Positions 32,218-40,901 of a stretch of 64,000 nt of DNA are shown here, piece by piece (the stretch's first letter is position 1; every line of letters starts with the position of its first letter). The translations under genes and the position numbers were made by a program. Origin of the DNA: Duganella dendranthematis (GTDB lineage Bacteria > Pseudomonadota > Gammaproteobacteria > Burkholderiales > Burkholderiaceae_D); the NCBI RefSeq assembly GCF_012849375.1, contig NZ_CP051684.1:3162001-3226000 (forward strand), written 5' to 3'. The notes beneath the pieces were generated by a model. It saw nothing but the letters and a program-made list of their open reading frames with translations, made no database searches and had not been told where the DNA came from.

Positions 32218-34141
32218 ATGGGCCGATATGTTTGGCCAGGAAGGCCTCGATGTGGCGCCACAGGTCGATGCGGTTGGCCTGGGTCTTCCAGTCCTCCACG
32301 TTGGGCGTGTACTCCAGCCACTCGACCTGCTGGTTGGTCGCTGCCAGCGCATCGCGGAACTTGCGGCCTTCGTGGAACGGCACGCGCGCATCGTCCTTGC
32401 CATACGCCAGCAGCACCGGCTGCGTGATGCGCGCCGCATTATGCAGCGGCGAGGTTGCGCGGAACTGCGCCGCATCCAGTTTCGGATCGCCCACCCGCGC
32501 CTCCAGCCGTGCCAGCCCTCGCGACTCCGCCACATCCTTCCAGTCCCGATCGAACATGGCGCCGATATCCGTCATGCCCGACCAGCTGATGCCGCACTTG
32601 AACAGCGCCGGATCGCGTATCAATCCCATCATCGCCGCATAACCGCCGTAGCCAGTGCCGGCGATGCATACCCGCGCCGGATCGGTATAGCCCTGCGCCT
32701 CCGACCACTTGACCGCATCGGCGATATCGTCCTGGATCGCGCGGCCCCACTGCTTGTCGCCGGCCGCTTCGAAGGCGCGGCCAAAGCCGCTGGTGCCGCG
32801 CGGCTGCGGTTGCAGTACCACATAGCCGCGCGACGCCAGAAACTGCACCTCTTCATTCCACGCCCAATTGGCATTGCGCTTCCATTGCGGATCGCCGACC
32901 AGCACCACCGTCGGGCGCTGGCGCTTGAGCGCCGGTTCCGGCACTGTGAAGTAAACCGGAATCTGCAAGCCATCGCGCGCCGGGTAGCGCGCCATCGCCA
33001 TCGGCGCCATCTGCTCCGGCTTCAGGTCCGCATGGGCGTCGCCGAGGCGCAGCAGCTTTTTGGTGTCGCGGTTGTACAGCAGGTAGATATGATCCTGCAC
33101 ATCGCTATGGGCATCCACCAGCACAAACGGCGTTTCGCTATGGCCGCCGTAGCTCAGCGTATTGATGGTGTTGGGCAGCAGCGCATCGAGTTCCTGCTGC
33201 ATCGTCTTCATGCCGGCGTCGAACCATACCGTGTTTTCGCTATCGGTATTGACGCGGAAGCCCAGCATCTTGCTGTCGCTGATCTGGAAGTAGCCGTCGG
33301 CGTCGTAGCCCGGCACGATGATCAGCGGCTTGGGGTCCAGCGCCTTTTTCTCCAGGTCGAAGCGGTAGATCGATGCCTCGTCGTTGCCGTTGTAGGCCTG
33401 CACATACAGCTGGCCGTCGACGTAGAGCTTGGGCTGGAAGGCTTCCGGCGACAGCGGATCGAAGCTGGCCACCTCGCGCCAGTTATCGTCTGCCAGGTGG
33501 TACACCACGTCCTTGCCGCGGCGCCGCGCGACCGCCACCCGCACCTCGCCCTGCGGGTCCACCAGCCAGAGGTGGGTGCTGCGTGGCGCCCGCACGTCGA
33601 GCGGGCGGCCGCCCGAGCGGGTATTCAGCCGCATCAGCACTTCATAGTCGGGGAAGCGCGCTATCGCGAACATGACGTCGCCCTTGCGGGGCGGGAAACC
33701 GTTGATGGTGGGGCGGGACAGGTAGGCGTTGTTGGCGTAGTCGCTGTCGGCAAACGAGCGTTGCGGCACGATGGTGGGCGACAGCACCGTGAATGCCTTG
33801 CCGTCACGGTCTACCGCGTACAGGCCGGTCTGGCCGATGTCGCCGCCGTGATCGACGTTGATCACGGTGTAGGCCAGCCGCTGGTCGTTCAGCCAGAAGA
33901 AAGTTTCGACATCGGCATTGCGGTAGGCCGCCACCACGGTCTGCGCGTGGCTGTCGGTATCGACCACTTTCAGCATGCTGCGGCCGGCCGGCGACTGCAT
34001 GCGCAACACGACATGGCGGCCGTCGGGCGAGATGCTGGCGCCGGTCATCTGCGGCTTCTGGAAGAACTGCTCGATGGGGATGGGCGCGGCCTGCGCCGCT
34101 GCCGCCGTCGCAGCGGCCAGCAGAATGGCAATCAGCTTCAT
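32216..34141 (-). CDS. S9 family peptidase homologue lacking catalytic Ser and His (probable pseudoenzyme)
   Basis: Secreted protein of 641 residues with signal peptide MKLIAILLAAATAAAAQA, a propeller-like N-terminal half and an S9-type alpha/beta-hydrolase C-terminal half. The nucleophile elbow, normally G-x-S-x-G-G, reads GTGYGG here: Gly497 (codon 32653-32651) replaces the catalytic Ser. The Asp loop is kept (GKDDARVPF), but the usual GEGHGF histidine loop reads NVEDWK, so the His is missing as well. The frame is otherwise intact and full length, so this looks like a stable non-catalytic relative, for example a binding or chaperone-like protein, rather than a decayed gene. It converges on the M16 gene and is divergent from the MarR gene. 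Confidence 0.88.
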   Translation of the reverse strand: MKLIAILLAAATAAAAQAAPIPIEQFFQKPQMTGASISPDGRHVVLRMQSPAGRSMLKVVDTDSHAQTVVAAYRNADVETFFWLNDQRLAYTVINVDHGGDIGQTGLYAVDRDGKAFTVLSPTIVPQRSFADSDYANNAYLSRPTINGFPPRKGDVMFAIARFPDYEVLMRLNTRSGGRPLDVRAPRSTHLWLVDPQGEVRVAVARRRGKDVVYHLADDNWREVASFDPLSPEAFQPKLYVDGQLYVQAYNGNDEASIYRFDLEKKALDPKPLIIVPGYDADGYFQISDSKMLGFRVNTDSENTVWFDAGMKTMQQELDALLPNTINTLSYGGHSETPFVLVDAHSDVQDHIYLLYNRDTKKLLRLGDAHADLKPEQMAPMAMARYPARDGLQIPVYFTVPEPALKRQRPTVVLVGDPQWKRNANWAWNEEVQFLASRGYVVLQPQPRGTSGFGRAFEAAGDKQWGRAIQDDIADAVKWSEAQGYTDPARVCIAGTGYGGYAAMMGLIRDPALFKCGISWSGMTDIGAMFDRDWKDVAESRGLARLEARVGDPKLDAAQFRATSPLHNAARITQPVLLAYGKDDARVPFHEGRKFRDALAATNQQVEWLEYTPNVEDWKTQANRIDLWRHIEAFLAKHIGP

Positions 34142-34225
34142 GGTGGTAAAAAAGATATTTAAAAAGACAACGATAGCGCAGATTCCGGCCCCTGCCCAGC
34201 AAAGATTTCCGTTTGATGCTAATAT

Positions 34226-34237
34226 TTAGTATCCTAA
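34226..34237. promoter_or_regulatory. SlyA/MarR-type operator TTAG-N4-CTAA
   Basis: TTAGTATCCTAA lies 22 bases upstream of the MarR-type ATG and has the TTAG-N4-CTAA form of the SlyA-family consensus, flanked by ATAT on both sides. It is probably the site through which the MarR protein represses itself and the efflux genes behind it. Confidence 0.5.
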
Positions 34238-34258
34238 GTATATTTGAACGAGTCGCCC

Positions 34259-34708
34259 ATGACCGCCTACGACAAAACCCTGATGTCCCTGACCCACACG
34301 CTGATCCACGTGGCGCGTGCCTACAAGAGCGCGGCCGACGCGCTGACGGCGGACTTTGAGCTGTCGCACGCCAGCGCCTGGCCGGTGCTGATGATTTCGC
34401 GCCTGGGCGACGGCGTGCGGCCCGGTCAGGTGGCGGACGCCGTCGGCATCGAACCGCCGTCGCTGGTGCGCATCATCGACCAGCTGGTGGCGGCCGGGCT
34501 GGTGCTGCGCCAGGACGATCCCAGCGACCGCCGCGCCAAGACGCTGACCCTGACCAGCGCCGGCAAGACCATCGCCGAGCGCCTGGAAAAAGCGCTGGCG
34601 CCATTCCGCCGCGACCTGTTCAAGGACATGCCGCAGGCCGACATCGAAACCACCGTGCGCGTGCTGGTGCAGCTCGACCAGGTGCTGGCCGAACGCAGCG
34701 CGGGTTAA
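34259..34708 (+). CDS. MarR family transcriptional regulator
   Basis: Winged-helix regulator of 149 residues in the SlyA/HosA branch. The winged helix is clear: GQVADAVGIEPPSLVRIIDQLVAAGLVLRQDDPSDRRAKTLTLTSAGK, residues about 60-108. The ATG at 34259 is chosen because homologous sequence starts at MTAYDKTL. It is 17 bases before the FUSC gene and is the first gene of the efflux operon, so it most likely senses a phenolic or aromatic acid that the pump removes. Confidence 0.92.
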   Translation: MTAYDKTLMSLTHTLIHVARAYKSAADALTADFELSHASAWPVLMISRLGDGVRPGQVADAVGIEPPSLVRIIDQLVAAGLVLRQDDPSDRRAKTLTLTSAGKTIAERLEKALAPFRRDLFKDMPQADIETTVRVLVQLDQVLAERSAG

Positions 34709-34725
34709 GCAGCGGGGCAGCCATC

Positions 34726-36842
34726 ATGCACATGCCAAAAGGGAGCGAGATGCTGTTCTCGCTGAAATGCTTTATCGCCTCGATGCTGGCGCTGTACGTC
34801 TCGCTGGCGGCCGGCCTGCCACGTCCGTTCTGGGCGATGATGACGGCGTATATCGTCGCCAGCCCGTTCTCCGGCGCGGTGCGCTCCAAGGCGCTGTTCC
34901 GCGTGTGCGGCACGCTGATCGGCAGCACCGCCACCATCGTCATGGTGCCGCGCATGGCCAATGCGCCGGAGCTGCTGTCGCTGGCGCTGGCGTGCTGGGT
35001 GGGCCTGTGCCTGTACCTGTCGCTGCTGGACCGCACGCCGCGCTCCTACATCTTCATGCTGGCCGGTTACACGGCGGGGCTGATCGGCTTTCCCGCCGTG
35101 AGCGACCCGTCAGCCATCTTCGACACCGGCCTGGCGCGGGTGGAGGAGATCACCATCGGCATCTTGTCCGCCACCGTGGTGCATTCGCTGCTGCTGCCGC
35201 AGGGCGTGGGCCCGGTGCTGCTGGCGCGGCTGGACCGCGCCATCGGCGATGCGCAGCGCTGGATGGGCGACGTGCTGAAGCCCGGCGCTGGCTCCGATGC
35301 TGCGCAGAACGCGCCCGCCGCGCAGGCGGTGCAGGCCGTGCATACGCGGCTGGCGCTGGCCGGCGAAATCAGCGAGATGCGCGTGATGTCGACCCACCTG
35401 CCGTTCGACACCTCGCACCTGCGCTGGACCGCCGGCATGGTGCATGGCCTGCACGACCGCCTGACCGTGATGGTGCCGCTGCTGCTGGCGGTGGAAGACC
35501 GCCTCACCACGCTGCGCGAAGTCGATCCGCAAAGCCTGGCGCCGTGGACCGCGCTGCTGGACGATATCGCCGCCTGGGTGGCGGCCGGCCGCAGCGCCGA
35601 TCCGGCGCGCGCCGCGCAATTGCGGGCGGCGCTGGCGCAGTTGCAGCCGTCGCTGTCGGCCAATGCCAGCTGGAGCGAGATCCTGCGCCTCAATCTAGCG
35701 CAACGTCTCGACGCGCTGATCGAAGCCTGCGAAGACGGCCTGGAATTGCGCAGCAACGTCGGCGCCGTCATGGCCGGCGGCGCTTCCCAATATACGCCGC
35801 ACGTGACGCCGTCGGTGCTGCACCGCGACCATGGCATGGCGCTGCGTTCCGCCCTGGCAGCGGTGCTGACCATTTTGCTGTGCTGCGGGTTCTGGATCGT
35901 TACCGCGTGGCCCTCCGGCGCCGCCGCACCGATGATGGCGGGGGTACTGTGCTGCTTCTTCGCCACGCAGGACAACCCGACGCCGGCCATCCTGGCGTTC
36001 CTGAAATGGACGTTGATTTCGATGCCGGTCGCCGCCGCCTACATCCTGTTCGTACTGCCGGCGGTGCACAGCTACGAAATGCTGGTGCTGGTGATCGCGC
36101 CGGTGTTCCTGATCGGCGGCGCATACATGCCGCGTCCCGCCACGGCCGGCGCCGCGCTGGCTTTCCTGATCGGCGTGGCCGGCACCTTGTCGCTGCAGGA
36201 CACCGGCACGCTGGATATTCCCGGCTTCCTGAACAGCATGGTGGCGCAGCTGTTCGGCTATATCGCCGCCGCCGTCGTCACCAGCCTGGTACGCACGGTG
36301 GGGGCGACTGGATGGCGCAGCGCATGCTGCGCACCGCGCGCCGCGAAGTCGCGCAAATGGCACAGGCCAGCGCGCGCGAACCGCTGCTCAAAATTTCGGC
36401 GCGCATGGTCGACCGTATCGGCCTGCTGATGCCGCGCCTGGCCATCGCCCATCCGACGCCGGAAGCGCGCGCGGTGGCGGTCGACGGCTTGCGTGAACTG
36501 CGCGTCGGCCTGCATGTGGCGCAGTTGTGCGGCCTGCGCCAGCCGCTGGAACAAGCCGGGGTGACGCTGCAACCGCTGATGCAGAAACTGGGACGCTACT
36601 TCGGCAGCAGCGCGATCGGCCACGGCCAGGCGCCGGCGGCTTTGCTGGAGCGACTGGACGGCACGCTGCGCGCGGTGTGCGCGGCGGCCGCGAATGGTGC
36701 GGCCGAAGCAGCGGCTGATGCAGCGGCAGGCGCCGACGGCGGCATCGGCGCGGCGCGTTCGCAAGCGGCGGCTGCACTGGCCAGCATGCGGCGCGACCTG
36801 TTCCCGCGCGCGGCCGCCTATCAACCGGAGATCGCATCGTGA
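34726..36842 (+). pseudogene. FUSC family efflux protein (AaeB-like), frameshifted in a G5 tract
   Basis: Inner-membrane component of an aromatic-acid or fusaric-acid type exporter. The N-terminal half has the family opening LFSLKCFIASMLALYVSLAAGLPRPFWAMMTAYIV and a second membrane bundle at about residues 375-520. The first frame ends at 36429 after a run of unrelated residues. The true continuation (DWMAQRMLRTARREVAQM... to ...AAYQPEIAS) is in the frame ending at 36842. The switch point is the G run 36300-36304, where one extra G would join both frames into a normal 705-residue protein. The stop at 36840-36842 overlaps the GTG start of the DUF1656 gene, as expected for the intact operon. 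This may be a sequencing error, a phase-variable tract or a real lesion. Confidence 0.82.
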
Positions 36843-37045
36843 TTGCTGAATTGAGTCTGTACGGACTATACGTACCCACTTTACTGCTGTTGTCCATCCT
36901 CGCGCTGGTGTGCACGCGCGTGCTGGGCCGGCTGCTGATGCGGGTTGGCTTCTACCGAATGGTATGGCATCCCGCGCTGTTTGAATTTGCGCTGTTCTTC
37001 ATCTTGCTGGGCAGCTTCTCCATGCTATTAACGAATCGGGGCTAA
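36839..37045 (+). CDS. DUF1656 small membrane protein of the efflux system
   Basis: A 68-residue inner-membrane protein with two helices (LSLYGLYVPTLLLLSILALVC and ALFEFALFFILLGSFSMLL). DUF1656 proteins such as YdhI are nearly always encoded between a FUSC protein and an HlyD-type adaptor. The GTG start at 36839 overlaps the FUSC stop (GTGA), showing translational coupling. The HlyD gene begins two bases after its stop. Confidence 0.9.
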   Translation: MIAELSLYGLYVPTLLLLSILALVCTRVLGRLLMRVGFYRMVWHPALFEFALFFILLGSFSMLLTNRG

Positions 37046-37047
37046 AC

Positions 37048-37926
37048 ATGAACCTCAAAACTCCTTTGCTGGCCGTGGGCCGGTTTATTGTGACGATGGC
37101 CGCGGTGGCCGTGGCGTGCGTACTGGGATGGCGCCTGTGGCAGCACTACGAAGTGGAACCGTGGACCCGCGACGGCCGCGTGAAAGCGGACGTGGTGCAG
37201 GTGGCGCCGGACGTCACCGGTCAGGTCACCAATGTGCTGGTGCACGACAACCAGCAGGTGAAAATCGGCGACGTGCTGTTTGAAGTCGACCGCGCGCGCT
37301 TTGAACTGGCGCTGCGTCAGGCCGAAGCCGCCGAACAGGCGCAACGCGCCACGCTGGATCAGGCGCTGAAGGAATCGCGCCGCAACAACGATCTGCGCGA
37401 CCTGGTGTCGGCGGAAACGCGTGAGCAGGGCTCGTCGCGCGTCGACCAGTTGCGTGCCGCGCTGGCGCAGGCGGTGGTGGCCCGCGATGTGGCCAAGCTG
37501 AATCTGCAACGCACCCGCGTGGTGTCGCCGGTGAACGGCACCGTCTCCAATCTGGACTTGCGCACCGGCTCTTACGTCAGCGCCGGCCGCGCCGTGCTGG
37601 CGCTGATCGACAGCGATTCCTACTACGTCGAAGGCTATTTCGAAGAGACCAAGCTGCCGGCGATCCAGATCGGCGACGCCGTGGTGGTGCTGCCGATGGG
37701 CGAATCGCTGCGTCTCAAGGGCCATGTGGAAAGCCTGTCCGGCGGCGTGGCGGATCGCGATCGCAGCACGTCGTCCAACCTTCTGTCCAGCGTCAACCCG
37801 ACCTTTAACTGGGTGCGTCTGGCGCAGCGCATCCCGGTGCGCATCAAGCTGGACGCCTTGCCGGCCGGCGCGCGCTTGGTCGTCGGCCAGACCGTGACGG
37901 TCGACGTGCAGAACAAACGTTCGTAA
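37048..37926 (+). CDS. HlyD family periplasmic adaptor subunit (AaeA-like)
   Basis: Membrane-fusion protein of 292 residues. A single N-terminal anchor (about 8-28) is followed by a lipoyl half-motif (DGRVKADVVQVAPDVTGQVTNVLV), a helical hairpin (about 85-150), the second lipoyl half (TRVVSPVNGTVSNLDLRTGSYV) and a beta-barrel (FEETKLPAIQIGDAVVVLPMG). It bridges the FUSC exporter and the outer-membrane channel encoded next. It is in the middle of the MarR-FUSC-DUF1656-HlyD-NodT operon. Confidence 0.93.
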   Translation: MNLKTPLLAVGRFIVTMAAVAVACVLGWRLWQHYEVEPWTRDGRVKADVVQVAPDVTGQVTNVLVHDNQQVKIGDVLFEVDRARFELALRQAEAAEQAQRATLDQALKESRRNNDLRDLVSAETREQGSSRVDQLRAALAQAVVARDVAKLNLQRTRVVSPVNGTVSNLDLRTGSYVSAGRAVLALIDSDSYYVEGYFEETKLPAIQIGDAVVVLPMGESLRLKGHVESLSGGVADRDRSTSSNLLSSVNPTFNWVRLAQRIPVRIKLDALPAGARLVVGQTVTVDVQNKRS

Positions 37927-37939
37927 TGCGGAGGACAGC

Positions 37940-39364
37940 ATGAACTCACTGAAAATATTAAGCGGCATGGCCTTGGTCGCCGCGCTGGCCGCTTGCGGCA
38001 CCGTCGGCCCCAATTACAAGGTGCCGGAGCAGGCCGTGATCAAACGTCCGCAAGCCGCCGCACCGTTCCTCGGCACGGCGGAAGCAGCCTACAAATCGGC
38101 GCCGCTGCCGGATCACTGGTGGCGCTTGTACGACGATCCGGTGCTGGATAAGCTGATACAGCAAGCCTTCGCCGCCAACACCGACCTGCGGGTGGCCGCC
38201 GCCAATCTGGCGCGCACCCGCGCCGTGCTGGATCAGGCGGAAGAAGAGCGCAAGCCGGAAGTCAGCATCAGCGCCGCGCCGGGCGTGGGCCGCTCGTCGG
38301 GCGTGCCGATTGGTTCGCCGAAAGCGCTGCCGGATAAATTCAACTACGACGTCGGCGTGCGCGTGTCGTACCAGACCGATATGTTCGGCAAAATCGCCCG
38401 CGCGGTGGAAGCGGCCAACGCCGACACCCAGGCCGCGCAAGCTGGCGTGGACCTGGTGCGCGTGACCGTCGCCGCCGACACCGCGCGCGCCTACGCCGAC
38501 GCCTGTTCGGCCGTGCGGCAGATGGCCGTGGCCCAGCAGGCGGTCGACTTGCAGCAGAAGTTTGTCGCGCTGACCGACGAACGCACCCGCGCCGGCCGCG
38601 GCACCGCCATCGATGGCGCCCGTGCCCGCAGCCAGCTGGCGCAGTTGCAGGCGGCGTTGCCGCCGCTGGCGGCGCAGCACCGCGTCGCGCATTACCGTCT
38701 GGCCGCGCTGACCGGCCAGACGCCGCAGGAAATGAATATGCACCTGCTGCAGTGCCAGGCCGCACCGCGCCTGACGACGCAGATTCCGGTCGGTGATGGC
38801 GCGGCACTGCTGCGCCGCCGTCCGGACATCCGCCAGGCCGAACGCACGCTGGCCGGCGCCACCGCGCGCATCGGCGTGGCGACGGCCGACCTGTATCCGA
38901 GCATCAGCCTGGGCGCTTCGGTCGGCAGCACCGGCCTGCTGGATCATTTCGGCGCCGCCAACGCTACGCGCTGGAGCCTCGGCCCGCTGATTTCGTGGAC
39001 GCTGCCGGACAGCGGTTCCGCGCGCAGCCGCATCGCCCAGGCGGAAGCGGGCACCGACGGCGCTTTGGCCAAGTTCGACGGCACGGTGCTCAACGCGCTG
39101 AAGGAAGTGGAAAGCGCGATGACCGTCTATGCGCGTGAACTGGACCGCAACGCCGCGCTGAAGACCGCGCGCGACGAAAGTGCGCTGGCGTCCGAGCAAT
39201 CGCATCGCTTGTACCAGTATGGCCGCACCGATTTCCTGTCGGTGCTGGACGCCGACCGTACGCTGGCCGCCACCGACGCCGCCTGGGCCGCGTCCGACGC
39301 CACGCTGGCGACTGACCAGATCGCGCTGTTTCTGGCGCTGGGCGGCGGCTGGCAGCAGCAGTAG
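37940..39364 (+). CDS. Outer-membrane efflux lipoprotein, NodT/OprM family
   Basis: TolC-like channel of 474 residues. The signal peptide ends in the lipobox ALAAC (Cys19), followed by GPNYKVPE as usual in the family. The two outer-membrane efflux repeats contain WWRLYDDPVLDKLIQQAFAANTDLRVAAANLARTRA and the mirrored RRPDIRQAERTLAGATARIGVATADLYPSISLGA segment. It completes the tripartite pump and is the last gene of the operon; the following DUF2058 gene has its own strong ribosome site. Confidence 0.94.
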   Translation: MNSLKILSGMALVAALAACGTVGPNYKVPEQAVIKRPQAAAPFLGTAEAAYKSAPLPDHWWRLYDDPVLDKLIQQAFAANTDLRVAAANLARTRAVLDQAEEERKPEVSISAAPGVGRSSGVPIGSPKALPDKFNYDVGVRVSYQTDMFGKIARAVEAANADTQAAQAGVDLVRVTVAADTARAYADACSAVRQMAVAQQAVDLQQKFVALTDERTRAGRGTAIDGARARSQLAQLQAALPPLAAQHRVAHYRLAALTGQTPQEMNMHLLQCQAAPRLTTQIPVGDGAALLRRRPDIRQAERTLAGATARIGVATADLYPSISLGASVGSTGLLDHFGAANATRWSLGPLISWTLPDSGSARSRIAQAEAGTDGALAKFDGTVLNALKEVESAMTVYARELDRNAALKTARDESALASEQSHRLYQYGRTDFLSVLDADRTLAATDAAWAASDATLATDQIALFLALGGGWQQQ

Positions 39365-39405
39365 TAATGGTATGCTATCGCCTTCGTTGAAAAGGAGTGA
39401 GCATC

Positions 39406-39942
39406 ATGGGACTGGCGGATCAGTTATTAAAAGCCGGCTTGGTCGACAAGAGCAAAGTCAAAGTCGCCAATCAGAATAAGAGCAAGCAGCAGAAGGACAA
39501 TCGCCGCGCCGGTGTCGAGAGCGTGGACGAGACCAAGCTGGCAGCGCAGGAGCTGCAACGCGCGAATGCGGAAAAGGCGCGCCTGGCCAACGCCGAGCGT
39601 GACGCCGCCGCACAGCAGAAAGCCATCGCCGCGCAGATCACGCAGATGGTGCAGCAGAATAAGCAGAGCAAGGGCAACCACGCCGATATCGCCTACAACT
39701 TCACTTTCGGCACCAAGATTGAGCGGATCTACGTGACGCCGGCGGTGCGCGAACATCTGGTGGCGGGTCGGCTGGTGATCGTCGGCGAGGGCGGCGGCTA
39801 TGAACTGGTGCCGCGCGTGATCGCCGACAAGATCGCCGAGCGCAATCCCGGCATCGTGGTGCGCGTCAAGCAAGTCAGCACCGAGGTGGAAGAGGACGAT
39901 CCGTACGCCGCCTTCAAGATCCCTGATGATCTGATGTGGTAA
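39406..39942 (+). CDS. DUF2058 family protein (YaiL-like)
   Basis: Cytoplasmic protein of 178 residues. It opens with GLADQLLKAGLVDKSKVKVANQNKSKQQK, which is characteristic of DUF2058, continues with a charged coiled-coil (about 45-90) and ends in a small compact domain (YNFTFGTKIERIYVTPAVREHLVAGRLVIV). YaiL-type proteins have been linked to nucleoid or ribosome association, but no function is settled. The ATG at 39406 has GGAG eight bases upstream; a GTG at 39397 overlaps that site and is unlikely. Confidence 0.9.
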   Translation: MGLADQLLKAGLVDKSKVKVANQNKSKQQKDNRRAGVESVDETKLAAQELQRANAEKARLANAERDAAAQQKAIAAQITQMVQQNKQSKGNHADIAYNFTFGTKIERIYVTPAVREHLVAGRLVIVGEGGGYELVPRVIADKIAERNPGIVVRVKQVSTEVEEDDPYAAFKIPDDLMW

Positions 39943-39960
39943 GCGGCGGTGCGGTAAGCG

Positions 39961-40842
39961 CTACGAGCGCGGTTTGCCGAACACCTGCGTCCAGTAAGTC
40001 AGGCCGGCCTGCTTCTCGGGCGTGACGGCGTACGCCGCGCCCATCTCTGTGAAGCCAGGATTCATGATGTTGGCGCAATGGCCAGGGCTGGCCAGCCAGC
40101 CGGCCACCGCTGCCTGCGGGGAGTTGATGCCGAAGGCGATGTTCTCGCCGATGCGTTTCCAGCTATAGCCAGCGCGGCGCGAGCGGTCGCCGACGTTGCC
40201 GCCGTCTGCGCCCGTGTGATTGAAATAGCGCTTCTGCGCCATGTCGCTGCTGTGGCCCAGCGCGGTGTCGCCCAGTTGCGCGTTCCACAGCAGCGGCGGC
40301 GCCGGCGGCATCAGCTGGCCGCCGCAATCGTGGCCGCTGGCGCGCGCCGCGTTCACTTCCCGCAGGATCGCCTGGCCGGCGTCATGCCAGTCCGGCCAGC
40401 TGGTGGACGGCAGCGGCGCGGCGGCGCGGGCCAGTACCACGGTCCATTCGGCGCCGTCGTGCGTGCTGCCGATGTCGGTGTAGAGGGTGTCGAGCAGGGT
40501 GTTACAGAACTCCCGCTGAAGCAGGTCCATGGCGTCCTGCGGCGTACGGGCGCCGCTGATCGTAATGGCATCCGCCTTGTCGTTGGCATAACCGGCGCGC
40601 TCCAGCGCGGCCGTCAGGATGACGCCCGGCGCCAGCCGCACCGCTGCCAGCGCCGGCGGCTGCGTCAATGGCGGCGCCGGCTGCGCCGGGGCGGCGTGAC
40701 AGGCGCCGGGCGCCGCGCGGTAGGCGTTAACCAGCGCGGTCAGGAGCTCGCCGTCCGTCTGCGCCGCCGCAGCGTCGGCCGCGAAGAGGGCGCCGCACCA
40801 GAACGGCAGGGTTAGCAATATAGTTCTCAGTGAGTAACTCAT
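39961..40842 (-). CDS. CAP-domain (SCP/PR-1-like) secreted protein
   Basis: Exported protein of 293 residues with a signal peptide ending near AAAAQ. The N-terminal half (about 28-145) is a poorly conserved region that still contains two conserved Cys. The C-terminal CAP domain has HSSDMAQKRYFNHTGADGGNVGDRSRRAGY, IGENIAFG, VAGWLASPGHCANIMNPGFTEMGAAY and a terminal YWTQVFGKP, so the His/Glu pocket of the family is complete. Bacterial CAP proteins are of uncertain function. The gene is 59 bases after the U32 gene on the same strand. Confidence 0.9.
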   Translation of the reverse strand: MSYSLRTILLTLPFWCGALFAADAAAAQTDGELLTALVNAYRAAPGACHAAPAQPAPPLTQPPALAAVRLAPGVILTAALERAGYANDKADAITISGARTPQDAMDLLQREFCNTLLDTLYTDIGSTHDGAEWTVVLARAAAPLPSTSWPDWHDAGQAILREVNAARASGHDCGGQLMPPAPPLLWNAQLGDTALGHSSDMAQKRYFNHTGADGGNVGDRSRRAGYSWKRIGENIAFGINSPQAAVAGWLASPGHCANIMNPGFTEMGAAYAVTPEKQAGLTYWTQVFGKPRS

Positions 40843-40901
40843 ATTGCCATGGTGACATATTTAAGTCCCGCCGGCAAGCCTCGCGCCGGCGATACCGGCG
40901 C

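Noticed and set aside
29433..32321. Minus-strand open frame of 962 codons opposite the M16 peptidase
   Set aside because: The opposite strand encodes a complete M16 enzyme with signal peptide, HxxEH motif, ribosome site and terminator.
32228..34162. Plus-strand open frame of 644 codons opposite the S9-like gene
   Set aside because: The S9-like frame has a signal peptide and family motifs; the antisense product has none.
36312..36842. Separate gene for the C-terminal part of the FUSC protein
   Set aside because: It has no ribosome site, and the sequence is the normal continuation of the exporter; a frameshift explains it better.
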